Positions 29,213 to 38,297 of a stretch of DNA of 64,000 bases are shown in pieces. The stretch is from NCBI RefSeq assembly GCF_019195455.1, contig NZ_JAIMBW010000001.1, forward strand, positions 1,426,001-1,490,000, in the 5' to 3' direction. Numbering within the stretch: position 1 is the stretch's first letter; each line of letters starts with the position of its first letter. The stretch is from Gymnodinialimonas phycosphaerae. GTDB lineage: Bacteria > Pseudomonadota > Alphaproteobacteria > Rhodobacterales > Rhodobacteraceae. Under the pieces are notes generated by a model. The model saw nothing but the letters and a program-made list of their open reading frames with translations, made no database searches and was not told the origin of the DNA. The translations under genes were made by a program, and so were the position numbers.

Positions 29213-29609
29213 GTTGGGTCCAGACTTTTGTAATGGAACGAACTTAGCGGCGCTTTTGTCCAAGGAAAAGGCGCTTTGCCGCGCACGGGGACGCGCATCT
29301 GCGCACATGATTAAAAAATGTGCGCCTGTGATGATCATCGGGCGCGCGGCACCTGCCCTCCTGAATGACCCGGGCGGGCGGCATCCACGGGGTACCGCGA
29401 TCCAGTTGATCGGCCAGCCCCTCGCCAAGCGCTTACTTGCACCAAGGGGCCTGCACCGCGCCCGCGCGTCTGCCAACTTACGGATTTCCCTGCTTGATCC
29501 CAGCCGCATCTCGCAGGAAACTGCGTCAACACTCATCTTTTGGCCCACACTCACTTTTCGGCCCACACTCACTTTTCGGCCAACACTCGCTCTTCGGAAG
29601 GCCCCCTCC
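29213..29609. other. 397-base spacer with tandem repeats
   Basis: Divergent spacer between the PuuD-type gene (minus) and the zinc-ribbon gene (plus). The first part holds only shadows of reading frames. The last 85 bases hold the 4 x 18 bp tandem repeat annotated separately. No RNA gene recognised. Confidence 0.5.
29526..29597 (+). repeat. Tandem repeat, four 18-bp units
   Basis: Units at 29526-29543, 29544-29561, 29562-29579 and 29580-29597. The two middle units are identical (CCCACACTCACTTTTCGG); the outer ones differ at a few positions. The array ends 12 bases before the ATG at 29610 and so spans the leader where the ribosome site should be. The 18-bp unit keeps the downstream frame open, which would read a TLTFRP-type six-residue repeat. 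Confidence 0.9.
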
Positions 29610-30737
29610 ATGTCCGATACCTTCGACAGCACCCCCGAGACCGCCCGCCCGGAAGACGAGCATCGCTTCCCCTGCTCCAATTGCGGATCAGACATGCGTT
29701 ATGCCCCGTCCGAGGGCAAAATGATCTGTGATCATTGCGGCAACGAGGAAACGATCGAAGTGGAAAACGGCCCCTGGGGCGGTGGCACAGAACTGGTGGA
29801 GAACGATTTCGACGCCGCAATGCGCGGCGAATTCGCGGCCGCCGAGATGGAAGAGACCCGCGTTTCGGCCTGCCCCTCGTGCGGCGCACAGGTGCAATTC
29901 GATGGCGCGGCCCATTCCCAGGAATGCCCCTTCTGCGCCACCCCCGTGGTGACCGACACCGGCACCCACCGCCACATCAAACCCAAGGGCCTGATCCCGT
30001 TCCAACTGACCGAGCGTGAGGCCAAGAAAGCGATGAACGACTGGCTTGGCAAGCTGTGGTTTGCCCCCAACGGGCTGAAAGATTACGCCCGCAAGGAAAG
30101 CTCGCTCGATGGGATCTATGTGCCCTATTGGACCTATGACGCGGATACCAAGACGTCATATCGCGGCCAGCGGGGCACGGCCTATTACGTCACGGTGACG
30201 GGCCCCGACGGCAAGCCCAAGCAAGAACGCCGGATGCGCTGGTCGCGCAAGTCGGGCCGCGTGGCACGATTCTTCGACGATATACTGGTGCTGGCCTCCA
30301 AGTCTCTGCCCAAACGCTACACGGACGCGCTGGCCCCCTGGGATTTAAGCGCGCTGGCCGAATACAAGCCCGAGTTCCTGTCCGGCTTCCGCGCAGAGGG
30401 TTATACGATCGAACTTGATGAAGGCATGAACGAGGCCCGCCAGATCATGGATGCGCAGATCAAACGCGACATCCGCCGTGACATCGGGGGCGACGCCCAG
30501 AAGATCGATCACATGGATACCCATGTGTCCGACGTGACTTTCAAGCACATCCTGCTGCCCGTCTGGATCGCCGCGTACAAGTACCGCGACAAAAGCTTCC
30601 GCTTCGTGGTCAACGCCCAGACCGGCAAGGTCCAGGGAGAACGACCCTACAGCTGGGGCAAGATCGCGCTGGCCGTTCTTGGCGCCATCATCATCGCAGG
30701 CGCGGTGTTCTACGGCCTTGAGGTCATGGACCAATAG
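29610..30737 (+). CDS. Zinc-ribbon protein with C-terminal membrane helix
   Basis: A 375-residue protein with two zinc ribbons: Cys22/25-Cys40/43 (CSNC...CDHC) and Cys88/91-Cys106/109 (CPSC...CPFC). A basic mid-region follows, and a C-terminal membrane span (ALAVLGAIIIAGAVFYGLEV). Databases sometimes label such proteins primosomal protein N' because of the ribbons, but there is no helicase motif, so that label should not be used. Function unknown; membrane tethering with a cytosolic ribbon head is inferred. No clear ribosome site because the tandem repeat occupies the leader. Confidence 0.8.
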   Translation: MSDTFDSTPETARPEDEHRFPCSNCGSDMRYAPSEGKMICDHCGNEETIEVENGPWGGGTELVENDFDAAMRGEFAAAEMEETRVSACPSCGAQVQFDGAAHSQECPFCATPVVTDTGTHRHIKPKGLIPFQLTEREAKKAMNDWLGKLWFAPNGLKDYARKESSLDGIYVPYWTYDADTKTSYRGQRGTAYYVTVTGPDGKPKQERRMRWSRKSGRVARFFDDILVLASKSLPKRYTDALAPWDLSALAEYKPEFLSGFRAEGYTIELDEGMNEARQIMDAQIKRDIRRDIGGDAQKIDHMDTHVSDVTFKHILLPVWIAAYKYRDKSFRFVVNAQTGKVQGERPYSWGKIALAVLGAIIIAGAVFYGLEVMDQ

Positions 30738-30918
30738 ACGTTGACCGGCGTCCGCGCCGGGACCTCAATCCGGGTACAAAAGCAGGTCCGCCCGGCCCAT
30801 TGCCCCGATCGCGGCGCTGCGTGTGCGGCGGCCCCTTGAGCCTGGACTTGCATCAAAGCCCTTCCGTTGAGCCCGCGTGAGCGCTAACACACTCCCGCAA
30901 CCCTGATGGAGTGACCCC

Positions 30919-31848
30919 ATGATCCTGTGCGCCGGTGAAGCCCTGATCGACATGCTGCCCCGCCAGACCGAGGCCCATGAAGCGGCCTTCGCCCCCTATC
31001 CCGGCGGCTCGGTCTTCAACACGGCGGTGGCCTTGTCGCGCCTTGGCACCCGGACCGAGTTCTTTTCGGGCCTTTCCACCGACCTCTTCGGGGAACGTCT
31101 GGAGGGTGTCCTGATGGCCAATGGTGTCGGCAGCGCCCTTGCCCACCGCAGCGCGCGGCCCACGACGCTGGCCTTCGTGACCCTTACCGATGGCCACGCC
31201 AGCTATGCCTTCTATGACGAGAACACTGCAGGCCGGATGCTGACAGAAGCCGACCTGCCTGCCATTCCTGAAACCGCCAAGGCGTGTTTCTTCGGCGGCA
31301 TCTCCCTGGCGGTCGAGCCCTGCGCCGACGCCTACGCCGCGCTGATCACGCGTGCCGATGACCTGGGCCGCGTGGTGATGATCGATCCCAACATCCGCCC
31401 CGGCTTCATCGCCGATGAAACCCGCTTCCGCGCGCGGCTCGACCTGATGCTGGCCCATACCGACATCATCAAGGCCTCGGACGAAGACCTGCGCTGGCTG
31501 CTGGGGGATGAACCTTTGCCCATCCTGGCCGAGCAATTGCGCGCCAAGGGGCCGAAAATCGTGCTTGTCACCCAAGGGGCGGCAGGCGTGACGGGGTTCC
31601 ACGCGGGCGGAGACATTCACGTGCCCGCCCAGGCCGTCAGCGTTGTCGATACCGTTGGTGCGGGCGACACGTTCAACGCGGGTGTTCTGGCCGGGCTGGA
31701 AGACGCGGCCGCCCTGGATAAATCCATGATTGCCAAAGGCTTGCCAGAAGACGTGCTGCGCGCGGCCATGACCCTTGGCGTCCAAGCCTCGGCGATCACG
31801 GTGACGCGGGCGGGCGCCAACCCGCCGCGCCGGGATGAACTGGGTTGA
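30919..31848 (+). CDS. PfkB-family carbohydrate kinase (fructokinase-like)
   Basis: A 309-residue sugar kinase. N-terminal [11 protein letters not shown] and [16 protein letters not shown] fit the substrate-binding lid region. The C-terminal PfkB signature [17 protein letters not shown] carries the catalytic Asp and anion hole. Closest by pattern to fructokinases or 2-keto-3-deoxygluconate kinases; the substrate is not certain. ATG at 30919 with GGAG 10 nt upstream. It overlaps the TTG start of dtd by 4 bp. Confidence 0.88.
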   Translation: MILCAGEALIDMLPRQTEAHEAAFAPYPGGSVFNTAVALSRLGTRTEFFSGLSTDLFGERLEGVLMANGVGSALAHRSARPTTLAFVTLTDGHASYAFYDENTAGRMLTEADLPAIPETAKACFFGGISLAVEPCADAYAALITRADDLGRVVMIDPNIRPGFIADETRFRARLDLMLAHTDIIKASDEDLRWLLGDEPLPILAEQLRAKGPKIVLVTQGAAGVTGFHAGGDIHVPAQAVSVVDTVGAGDTFNAGVLAGLEDAAALDKSMIAKGLPEDVLRAAMTLGVQASAITVTRAGANPPRRDELG

Positions 31849-32288
31849 GGGCACTTCTTCAGCGTGTGCATGCGGCCCGCGTCGAGGTGGACGGCGCTAT
31901 CGTCGGCCAATGCGGTCCCGGCCTGCTGATCCTGCTGTGCGCCATGCAAGGCGACACGGAGGCCCAGGCCGACCGCCTGGTCGCCAAGATCACCAAGTTG
32001 CGGATCTTCAAGGACGACGCGGGCAAGATGAACCTTTCCCTGCGCGACACCGGGGGCGGCGCGCTGGTCGTCAGCCAGTTCACGCTGGCTGCCGATACCT
32101 CTCGTGGGAACCGGCCCGGTTTCTCCGCCGCCGCCGCGCCGCGCGAGGGCGAGGCGCTTTACCTGCACGTCGCAGCACGGCTGCAAGACGCGGGCATCGC
32201 CACGCAAACCGGCCGGTTTGGCGCCGATATGGACGTGCATCTGGTCAATGACGGTCCGGTCACGATCTGGATGGACACCGACGCCTAA
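31845..32288 (+). CDS. dtd: D-aminoacyl-tRNA deacylase
   Basis: Removes D-amino acids (and glycine) mischarged on tRNA; cytosolic homodimer. The 147-residue protein starts [15 protein letters not shown] and has both active-site motifs, [10 protein letters not shown] and [13 protein letters not shown]. The start is TTG at 31845, overlapping the kinase stop (TTGA), so translation is coupled. Length and motifs match the family. Confidence 0.94.
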   Translation: MRALLQRVHAARVEVDGAIVGQCGPGLLILLCAMQGDTEAQADRLVAKITKLRIFKDDAGKMNLSLRDTGGGALVVSQFTLAADTSRGNRPGFSAAAAPREGEALYLHVAARLQDAGIATQTGRFGADMDVHLVNDGPVTIWMDTDA

Positions 32289-32395
32289 CGCTCAAATATT
32301 GGGCAACGCCCCCTCAAAGCCCTGTGAATATTGCACAAAAGGCTGGCCCTTTCGTCCGTTCCTCAATCTGTTAGGGTCATACGCCCGGAGGAACC

Positions 32396-33823
32396 ATGAG
32401 CAACCAGATCCAATTTTTCGATGAAATGACCGGGGGCGCAAGCCAGGCACGCGAACCCTACGCGCCCTATGACGCGTGGTTCCAGGGCGAAGACCTGGAC
32501 GACTTGCGCAACAAATCCGCCGAGGCGGAGGGGTTTTTCCGCCGCACCGGCATCACCTTCAACGTCTACGGGCAGACCGAAGCCGACGAACGCCTGATCC
32601 CCTTCGATGTCGTGCCCCGCATTATCTCGGGACGCGAATGGACCCGCCTGACCCGCGGGATCGAGCAGCGCGTGCGCGCCATCAATGCCTTCCTCTACGA
32701 TATCTATCATCGCCAAGAGATCCTGCGCGCAGGCCGCGTCCCGCGCGAATTGATCGACGCCAATGTCGCCTTCCTGCCGCAGATGATCGGCGTGGCACCG
32801 CCCGGCGGCATCTACACCCACATCGTCGGCACTGATCTGGTGCGCACCGGTGAGGATGAGTTCTTCGTGCTGGAGGACAACGCCCGCACGCCGTCAGGCG
32901 TCAGCTACATGCTGGAGAACCGCGAGACGATGTTGCAGATGTTCCCGGACCTCTTCAGCCGCATCAAGGTGCGCCCGGTCCAGAATTATCCCGCCAACCT
33001 GCGCCGATCGCTCGCGGCCTGTGCGCCCAACGCTTGTGACGGCGATTGCACGGTGGCGGTGCTGACGCCGGGCATTCACAACTCCGCCTATTTCGAGCAC
33101 GCTTTCCTCGCCGATCAGATGGGCGTCGAGCTTGTGGAAGGCCATGACCTGCGGGTGAAAGACGGACGCATTGCGATGCGCACGACCCAAGGCTACAAGG
33201 CGATCGACGTGCTCTATCGCCGCGTCGATGATGATTTCCTCGATCCGTTGAATTTCAATCCCGACAGCATGTTGGGCGTGCCTGGCATCATGGATGTCTA
33301 TCGCGCGGGCGGCATCACGATCGCCAATGCGCCCGGCACCGGGATCTCGGATGATAAGGCGCTTTATAGCTACATGCCTGATATCATCGAGTTCTATACC
33401 GGTGAGAAGGCTCTGTTGCAGAACGTGCCGACGCACCGCTGCTCAGAGCCTGAGGCGTTGAAATACGTGCTCGATCATCTGGCGGAGCTGGTGGTGAAAG
33501 AAGTCCACGGCTCGGGCGGCTATGGCATGCTGGTGGGGCCTGCCGCGTCGAAAAAGGAACTCGAAGCCTTCCGCGCCAAGCTGGTGGCCAATCCCGGCAA
33601 CTACATCGCGCAGCCCACGCTTGCGCTGTCCACCTGCCCGATCCTGACCAAGGCGGGGCTTGCGCCGCGCCATGTGGACCTGCGGCCCTTCGTGTTGATG
33701 GCGCCGGACCGGATCACCATCACGCCGGGCGGGCTGACGCGGGTCGCGCTGCAAGAGGGCAGCCTTGTGGTGAACTCCTCCCAGGGCGGCGGCACCAAAG
33801 ACACTTGGGTCTTGGAGGATTAG
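32396..33823 (+). CDS. Circularly permuted ATP-grasp type 2 protein (Anbu cluster)
   Basis: A 475-residue protein of the DUF404/DUF407 (CP_ATPgrasp_2) family, predicted to form peptide or amide bonds with ATP. It spans the usual length; landmarks include EDNARTPSGVSYMLENRE, IYRAGG-like DVYRAGGITIANAPGTGISDD and KEVHGSGGYGMLVGP. First gene of a four-gene run with spacings of 4, 6 and 53 bp. GGAGG precedes the ATG. Family comparison (Iyer and colleagues) proposes a peptide-ligase role; the substrate has not been established to my knowledge. Confidence 0.92.
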   Translation: MSNQIQFFDEMTGGASQAREPYAPYDAWFQGEDLDDLRNKSAEAEGFFRRTGITFNVYGQTEADERLIPFDVVPRIISGREWTRLTRGIEQRVRAINAFLYDIYHRQEILRAGRVPRELIDANVAFLPQMIGVAPPGGIYTHIVGTDLVRTGEDEFFVLEDNARTPSGVSYMLENRETMLQMFPDLFSRIKVRPVQNYPANLRRSLAACAPNACDGDCTVAVLTPGIHNSAYFEHAFLADQMGVELVEGHDLRVKDGRIAMRTTQGYKAIDVLYRRVDDDFLDPLNFNPDSMLGVPGIMDVYRAGGITIANAPGTGISDDKALYSYMPDIIEFYTGEKALLQNVPTHRCSEPEALKYVLDHLAELVVKEVHGSGGYGMLVGPAASKKELEAFRAKLVANPGNYIAQPTLALSTCPILTKAGLAPRHVDLRPFVLMAPDRITITPGGLTRVALQEGSLVVNSSQGGGTKDTWVLED

Positions 33824-33827
33824 GGGC

Positions 33828-34769
33828 ATGCTAGGCAAAACCGCAGGCGGCCTTTACTGGCTTTTCCGTTATCTGGAGCGTTCCGAGAACACGGCGCGCC
33901 TGATTGAAACCGGCTTCCGGATCGCATTGACGCGGCCCGATGGGTCCGACGATGAATGGCGCTCGGTGCTGCAAACCGCCGCAGTGCGCGGGCTTTACGA
34001 AGGGCTCTATGGCGAGGTTGAAGAAACCAAGGCCATCGATTTCCTTCTGCGCGACCGCGCCAATCCGTCGTCGATCCTGTCCTCGATCTCGGAGGCGCGC
34101 CAGAACGCGCGCCTGACCCGGACCGCCCTGACCCGAGAGGTCTGGGAGGCGATCAACGACGCCTACATGAACATCAAGGAGCTGCTGGCAAACCCTGTAT
34201 CGACCAAGCAACTGCCCGCCGCGCTCGCCACGATCCGCCAACACTCGGCGCTGGTGCGCGGTGCCATGCACGGCACGATGCTGCGCACGGACATCTTTGA
34301 TTTCTGCCGCCTGGGCACCTTCATCGAGCGTGCCGACAACACGGCGCGGATCCTCGACGTGAAGTACTACGTTTTGCTGCCCTCGATGACGCAAGTGGGC
34401 TCGGACCTCGACAATGTGCAGTGGGAAACGATCCTGCGCGCCGTGGCCTCGCACCGCTCCTACAGGTGGTTGATGGGCGGCGATGTCACGCCCAAGGGCA
34501 TCGCGGATTTCCTGATTTTCGACACGCGCATGCCGCGCAGCCTGCGTTTCACAGTCAAGAAGATGGCGTCCAACCTTGAGTATCTGTCCGAGAACTACGG
34601 CGCGCGTCATCCCTGCCATGACCAGATGGACGTGCTGTTGGCGCGGCTCAAACACGGCACCATCGATGACGTCTTCCAAGATGGGTTGCACGAATTCCTG
34701 ACGGATTTCCTGTCGGATATCGGAACGCTTGGCGCTCAGATCGAGCGTGATTACAGGTTCCTGGGGTAG
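33828..34769 (+). CDS. Alpha-E domain protein (DUF403; Anbu cluster)
   Basis: A 313-residue all-helical protein of the alpha-E family. N-terminal LGKTAGGLYWLFRYLERSEN and TARLIETGFR are characteristic, as is FCRLGTFIERADNTARILDVKYY. It is nearly always encoded next to a circularly permuted ATP-grasp gene, here 4 bp downstream. The fold and partners suggest a component of the same peptide-processing complex; catalysis is not indicated. Confidence 0.92.
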   Translation: MLGKTAGGLYWLFRYLERSENTARLIETGFRIALTRPDGSDDEWRSVLQTAAVRGLYEGLYGEVEETKAIDFLLRDRANPSSILSSISEARQNARLTRTALTREVWEAINDAYMNIKELLANPVSTKQLPAALATIRQHSALVRGAMHGTMLRTDIFDFCRLGTFIERADNTARILDVKYYVLLPSMTQVGSDLDNVQWETILRAVASHRSYRWLMGGDVTPKGIADFLIFDTRMPRSLRFTVKKMASNLEYLSENYGARHPCHDQMDVLLARLKHGTIDDVFQDGLHEFLTDFLSDIGTLGAQIERDYRFLG

Positions 34770-34775
34770 AAGTTA

Positions 34776-35597
34776 ATGCAGTTAACGATTTCTCATACGA
34801 CCACCTACCAATTCGACGAGCCCGCCCACTACGGCCTGCAACAACTCCGCCTGACGCCGCCGTCGTATCCGGGCCTGCAAACCGTCCAGAATTGGAACAT
34901 GAAGGTGACGGGCGGCAGGGTCGAGACGACGTTTCGCGACCAACACCAGAACCACGTGGCGCTGGTCTCTTTCGACGACGGCGCCCACGAGATCCGCGTG
35001 CTGTGCGAGGGGCAGGTCACGGTCGAGGACACCGCCGGTGTCGTCGGGCCGCATATCGTGGGCAAGAACGGCCACTTCGCGCCGCTATGGTACTTCCAGC
35101 GCACCACGGCGCTGACCACGGCGGGCCCGCTGGTTCTGGCGTTGCTTGACGGCCTGGCCGAGGAAATGCCCGACGATCTGCCCCGCCTGCACGCGCTTTC
35201 GGCGCGCATTCTGGACGCTGTGCCCTACACCATCGGTGCCACCGGCGCCGAAACGAATGCCGAAGGCGCCGTGGCCGCCGGGGGCGGCGTGTGCCAGGAT
35301 CACGCCCATATCTTCATCACGGCCGCCCGCGCGATGGGCTACCCGGCACGCTATATCTCGGGCTACCTGATGATGAGCGACCGCATCCATCAAGACGCCT
35401 CCCACGCCTGGGCCGAAGCCCATGTGCCGGGCATCGGATGGGTCGGGTTCGACGTCTCCAACGGCTATTCGCCCGACCCGCGCTATGTGCGTGTGGCCTC
35501 GGGGCTGGATTATTCCGAAGCGGCCCCGATTTCGGGGCTGCATTACGGTGCGTCGGGCGAAGCGATGTCTGTCGACATCCAGGTCGCGCAGCAGTAG
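34776..35597 (+). CDS. Transglutaminase-like cysteine peptidase (Anbu cluster)
   Basis: A 273-residue protein: an N-terminal beta domain (Bact_transglu_N, about 1-90) and a papain-fold transglutaminase core with Cys173 (GGGVCQDHAH), His210 (ASHAWAEA) and Asp226 (GFDVSNG). It could cleave or form isopeptide bonds. No signal peptide is visible, so it is probably cytosolic like its neighbours. Six bases after the alpha-E gene. Confidence 0.93.
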   Translation: MQLTISHTTTYQFDEPAHYGLQQLRLTPPSYPGLQTVQNWNMKVTGGRVETTFRDQHQNHVALVSFDDGAHEIRVLCEGQVTVEDTAGVVGPHIVGKNGHFAPLWYFQRTTALTTAGPLVLALLDGLAEEMPDDLPRLHALSARILDAVPYTIGATGAETNAEGAVAAGGGVCQDHAHIFITAARAMGYPARYISGYLMMSDRIHQDASHAWAEAHVPGIGWVGFDVSNGYSPDPRYVRVASGLDYSEAAPISGLHYGASGEAMSVDIQVAQQ

Positions 35598-35611
35598 GAC
35601 ATCGTTAACGG

Positions 35612-35627
35612 CTTTGCCCCATATCTG
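35612..35627 (+). other. Hairpin in the spacer before the proteasome-type gene
   Basis: GCCCC-ATATCT-GGGGC forms a short 5-bp GC stem in the 53-base gap between the transglutaminase and Anbu genes. There is no T-run, so it is more likely an RNA-processing or attenuation element than a terminator. Speculative. Confidence 0.3.
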
Positions 35628-35650
35628 GGGCAACAAAGGGACGACAAGCG

Positions 35651-36391
35651 ATGACATATTGCGTGGGGATGAAGCTGGATCGCGGTCTGGTTTTCATGTC
35701 CGACACCCGCACCAATGCGGGCGTCGACAACATTTCGGTGTTCAAGAAGATGTTTCAGTGGGAAGTGCCGGGCGAGCGCTCCATCACGCTGATGACGGCG
35801 GGCAACCTGGCCACGACGCAAGCCGTCGTCAGCCTGCTCAACGAGCGCTCCATCGCGGCAGAGGATCGCGGCACGCTGTCGATTGTCGAGGCCCCCTCGA
35901 TGTTCCAGGTCGCCAAACTGGTCGGAGAGACGCTGCGCGAGGTGATCGCAGATCAGACAGGCCAAAGCGGCCAAACGGCAGAACGCGCATTCGGCGCCTC
36001 GATGATCCTTGGCGGCCAGGTCCGTGGCGGCGAGACGCGGATGTTCCACATTTATCCCGAAGGCAACTTCGTGGAGGCCAGCACCGACACCCCCTTCTTC
36101 CAGATCGGCGAGGCGAAATACGGCAAGCCCATCATCGTGCGTGCATATGATCCGGCGCTGCGGTTCGAAGAGGCCGTGAAGCTGTTGATGGTCAGTTTCG
36201 ATTCAACCCTGAAGGCGAACCTCAGCGTCGGCATGCCGCTGGATCTGCACCTTTACGAGGCTGACACGCTACGCCACGGCCTGCGCCGCCGGATCGAGCC
36301 CGATGATCCGTTTTTCGCCAAAGTCTCAAGCGGTTGGGGTGAGAAACTGCGCGAGGCTTTTGACAACCTGCCCGATTACTCGCTGGACTGA
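35651..36391 (+). CDS. Proteasome-type peptidase Anbu (ancestral beta-subunit)
   Basis: A 246-residue Ntn-hydrolase of the HslV/20S beta-subunit superfamily. It begins MTYCVGMKLDRGLVFMSDTR: Thr2 would be the N-terminal nucleophile after Met removal, Asp18 and Lys32/33 complete the usual Thr-Asp-Lys site. AERAFGASMILGGQ and FDSTLKANLSVGMPLDL fit the Anbu subfamily. Structural work on other Anbu proteins describes open-ring or helical assemblies. No ATPase unfoldase gene is nearby; substrates are unknown. Confidence 0.93.
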   Translation: MTYCVGMKLDRGLVFMSDTRTNAGVDNISVFKKMFQWEVPGERSITLMTAGNLATTQAVVSLLNERSIAAEDRGTLSIVEAPSMFQVAKLVGETLREVIADQTGQSGQTAERAFGASMILGGQVRGGETRMFHIYPEGNFVEASTDTPFFQIGEAKYGKPIIVRAYDPALRFEEAVKLLMVSFDSTLKANLSVGMPLDLHLYEADTLRHGLRRRIEPDDPFFAKVSSGWGEKLREAFDNLPDYSLD

Positions 36392-36428
36392 CGCGCACCG
36401 TCTCCGCCCCCGCATCTTACAGAACAAA

Positions 36429-37583
36429 CTAGCCTGTGACGTCGTGTTGGTAGATCCAATTGAAGCGGTTCGTGACCGCATGGGGGGCCACACGGGCCGC
36501 CGCACGCAGGGCGGTATGGGCGGCAAAACGGTAGGGTCCGGGGCGCAGGTGGTAGTTGGTGGCGTTCTCGTTGGCCGCCTCCACGATCCGGGCGCTGCGG
36601 GATTTGCGGGCCGATTGATAGGTGTGCAACGCCTCGCCCGTATCGGGGATCCCGGCCAGGCATTCGGCCAGCACCCACGCATCCTCTAGGGCCAGATTGG
36701 CCCCTTGCGCCAGAAACGGCAGCGTCGGATGCGCGGCGTCACCCAGAAGGGCAAGCGGGCCGTTGACCCATTGCGCGGCCACCGGATGGCGGCACAGGCC
36801 CCAAAGGTTGGGGCGTTCAACGTCGTCCAGTAACGTCTTGATTTCGGGGCAGAAGTCGATGAATGCGGCGCGCAGATTGCGCGGATCATCGGTCAGCATC
36901 CAATCCTCGGGCGCCCAGGCGTCACGCTCTTCCACGGCAACGATATTGGTCAGCGCGCCGCCCCGCAGGGGGTAGCGGACAAGGTGGCGGCCCGGCCCCA
37001 TGAAGACGTGGGCCTCGGGCGCGAGGGCCGCGCTTGTGGGCACCAACGCGCGCCAGGCGACTTGCCCGGTGAAAAACGGCTTGGAGCGGGGATTGAGGTG
37101 CGCGCGCCCGGCGGAATGCAAGCCATCGGCGGCGATGGTCAGGCCGTGGACCTCTTGCGTGCCATCAGCCAAGGTCAGTTGCACCTCGTGCGCGCGCGCC
37201 TCGACCTCCGTGACCTGCACGCCCAGGCGGATCTTCACGCCCGCGCCCAGGGCGGCATCGTGAAGCGTGTCGATCAGGTCCGCGCGGTGGACGAAGTGGA
37301 ACGGATCGCGCAGCGGCATGGAAAACACCTCGGTCCCGCGCCGGAAATCACGCAGGCGCACCGCCTGGCCACGGGTGGCATTTGCCGCAACCTCCGCGTC
37401 CAGCCCCAGCGCCTGCAAGACCACCCACCCGTTGGGCGAGATCTGAAGCCCCGCGCCGACCTCGCGGATCGCCTCTGCCCGCTCCAAAACCGTCACGACA
37501 GCGCCGTGGCGCGCACAGGCCAAGGCGGCCGCCAAGCCGCCAATGCCACCGCCGATCACGGTCACGTCCTTGCCTATCAGCAT
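36429..37583 (-). CDS. FAD-dependent monooxygenase (salicylate hydroxylase-like)
   Basis: A 384-residue group A flavoprotein hydroxylase. The N-terminal Rossmann fold is VTVIGGGIGGLAAALACA with an ERAE dinucleotide-binding end, the DG motif region is TIAADGLHS, and the second FAD motif is PLALLGDAAHPTLPFLAQGAN. It uses NAD(P)H and oxygen to hydroxylate an aromatic ring. The substrate is not evident; no ring-cleavage genes are adjacent. Start at 37583 with GAGAGG upstream. Confidence 0.9.
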   Translation of the reverse strand: MLIGKDVTVIGGGIGGLAAALACARHGAVVTVLERAEAIREVGAGLQISPNGWVVLQALGLDAEVAANATRGQAVRLRDFRRGTEVFSMPLRDPFHFVHRADLIDTLHDAALGAGVKIRLGVQVTEVEARAHEVQLTLADGTQEVHGLTIAADGLHSAGRAHLNPRSKPFFTGQVAWRALVPTSAALAPEAHVFMGPGRHLVRYPLRGGALTNIVAVEERDAWAPEDWMLTDDPRNLRAAFIDFCPEIKTLLDDVERPNLWGLCRHPVAAQWVNGPLALLGDAAHPTLPFLAQGANLALEDAWVLAECLAGIPDTGEALHTYQSARKSRSARIVEAANENATNYHLRPGPYRFAAHTALRAAARVAPHAVTNRFNWIYQHDVTG

Positions 37584-37597
37584 CTTACCTCTCTCAA

Positions 37598-37627
37598 GCA
37601 AAAGGGCACCCGCGATGGGTGCCCTTT
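37598..37627 (-). terminator. Terminator between dksA and the monooxygenase gene
   Basis: A perfect 11-bp inverted repeat (AAAGGGCACCC at 37601-37611, GGGTGCCCTTT at 37617-37627, 5-base loop). On the minus strand it reads into TTTTGC, so it can end dksA transcripts just before the monooxygenase ribosome site. Confidence 0.75.
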
Positions 37628-37726
37628 CCGTATCCAAAAGACCAAGCGGCCAGTTGTCGCTGAACAGGCCCGTCGATCCCCGCAGGCGTCGGTCGACGAC
37701 CTGTTTCGCAGGCCTCGCCGCGCGCG

Positions 37727-38149
37727 TCAGTCGTCGCGGTGAACCTTTTCGCGGCGCTCGTGGCGTTCCTGCGCCTCCAGCGTCATCGTCGCGATCGGGC
37801 GGGCATCCAGACGCTTCAGCGAAATCGGCTCTCCGGTCACGTCGCAGTAGCCGAATTCGCCCTCTTCCACGCGCCGCAGCGCCTGGTCGATCTTGGCGAT
37901 CAGCTTGCGCTGACGGTCCCGCGTGCGCAACTCCAGCGCGCGGTCCGTTTCCTCGGACGCGCGATCCGCGACGTCCGGGATGTTGCGCGTTCCATCTTGC
38001 AGCGTGGTAACGGTCGAGCGGCTTTCGTCCAGCAACTCTTCGCGCCAGTTCAACAGCTTGCGGCGGAAGTACTCCACCTGACGCTCATTCATGAATGGTT
38101 CGTCCTCGACGGGACGATAGTCATCCGGCAGGAAAACTTCTGTTTTCAT
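37727..38149 (-). CDS. dksA: RNA polymerase-binding transcription factor DksA
   Basis: A 140-residue cofactor that acts with ppGpp at the RNA polymerase secondary channel. The coiled-coil tip has the functional acidic pair Asp59/Asp62 and Ala64 (PDVADRAS). The C-terminal zinc-finger region (FGYCDVTGEPISLKRLDARP) keeps one cysteine, Cys102; the other three canonical positions are Thr105, Thr123 and Ala126. Such single-Cys DksA proteins are known in the family and still fold. Start at 38149 with GGGGAG upstream. Confidence 0.93.
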   Translation of the reverse strand: MKTEVFLPDDYRPVEDEPFMNERQVEYFRRKLLNWREELLDESRSTVTTLQDGTRNIPDVADRASEETDRALELRTRDRQRKLIAKIDQALRRVEEGEFGYCDVTGEPISLKRLDARPIATMTLEAQERHERREKVHRDD

Positions 38150-38297
38150 CGTGCTCCCCTCGGTGGGGCTTGTATCGTTCATGGTGTCCAACCTTTGCCA
38201 GTCCATGTGACCCCGTGGCGGTCGATTACACCTCCCAAGATGCCTTGTCACCTAGATACTGCGTGATGTAGCCAATTTGATGACCATACTTATTAGG

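Noticed and set aside
29610..30737. Primosomal helicase PriA-type identity
   Set aside because: Only zinc ribbons are shared; helicase motifs are missing and there is a membrane helix.
35612..35627. Hairpin before the Anbu gene as a terminator
   Set aside because: Stem is only 5 bp with no T-run, and it lies within a functionally linked cluster.
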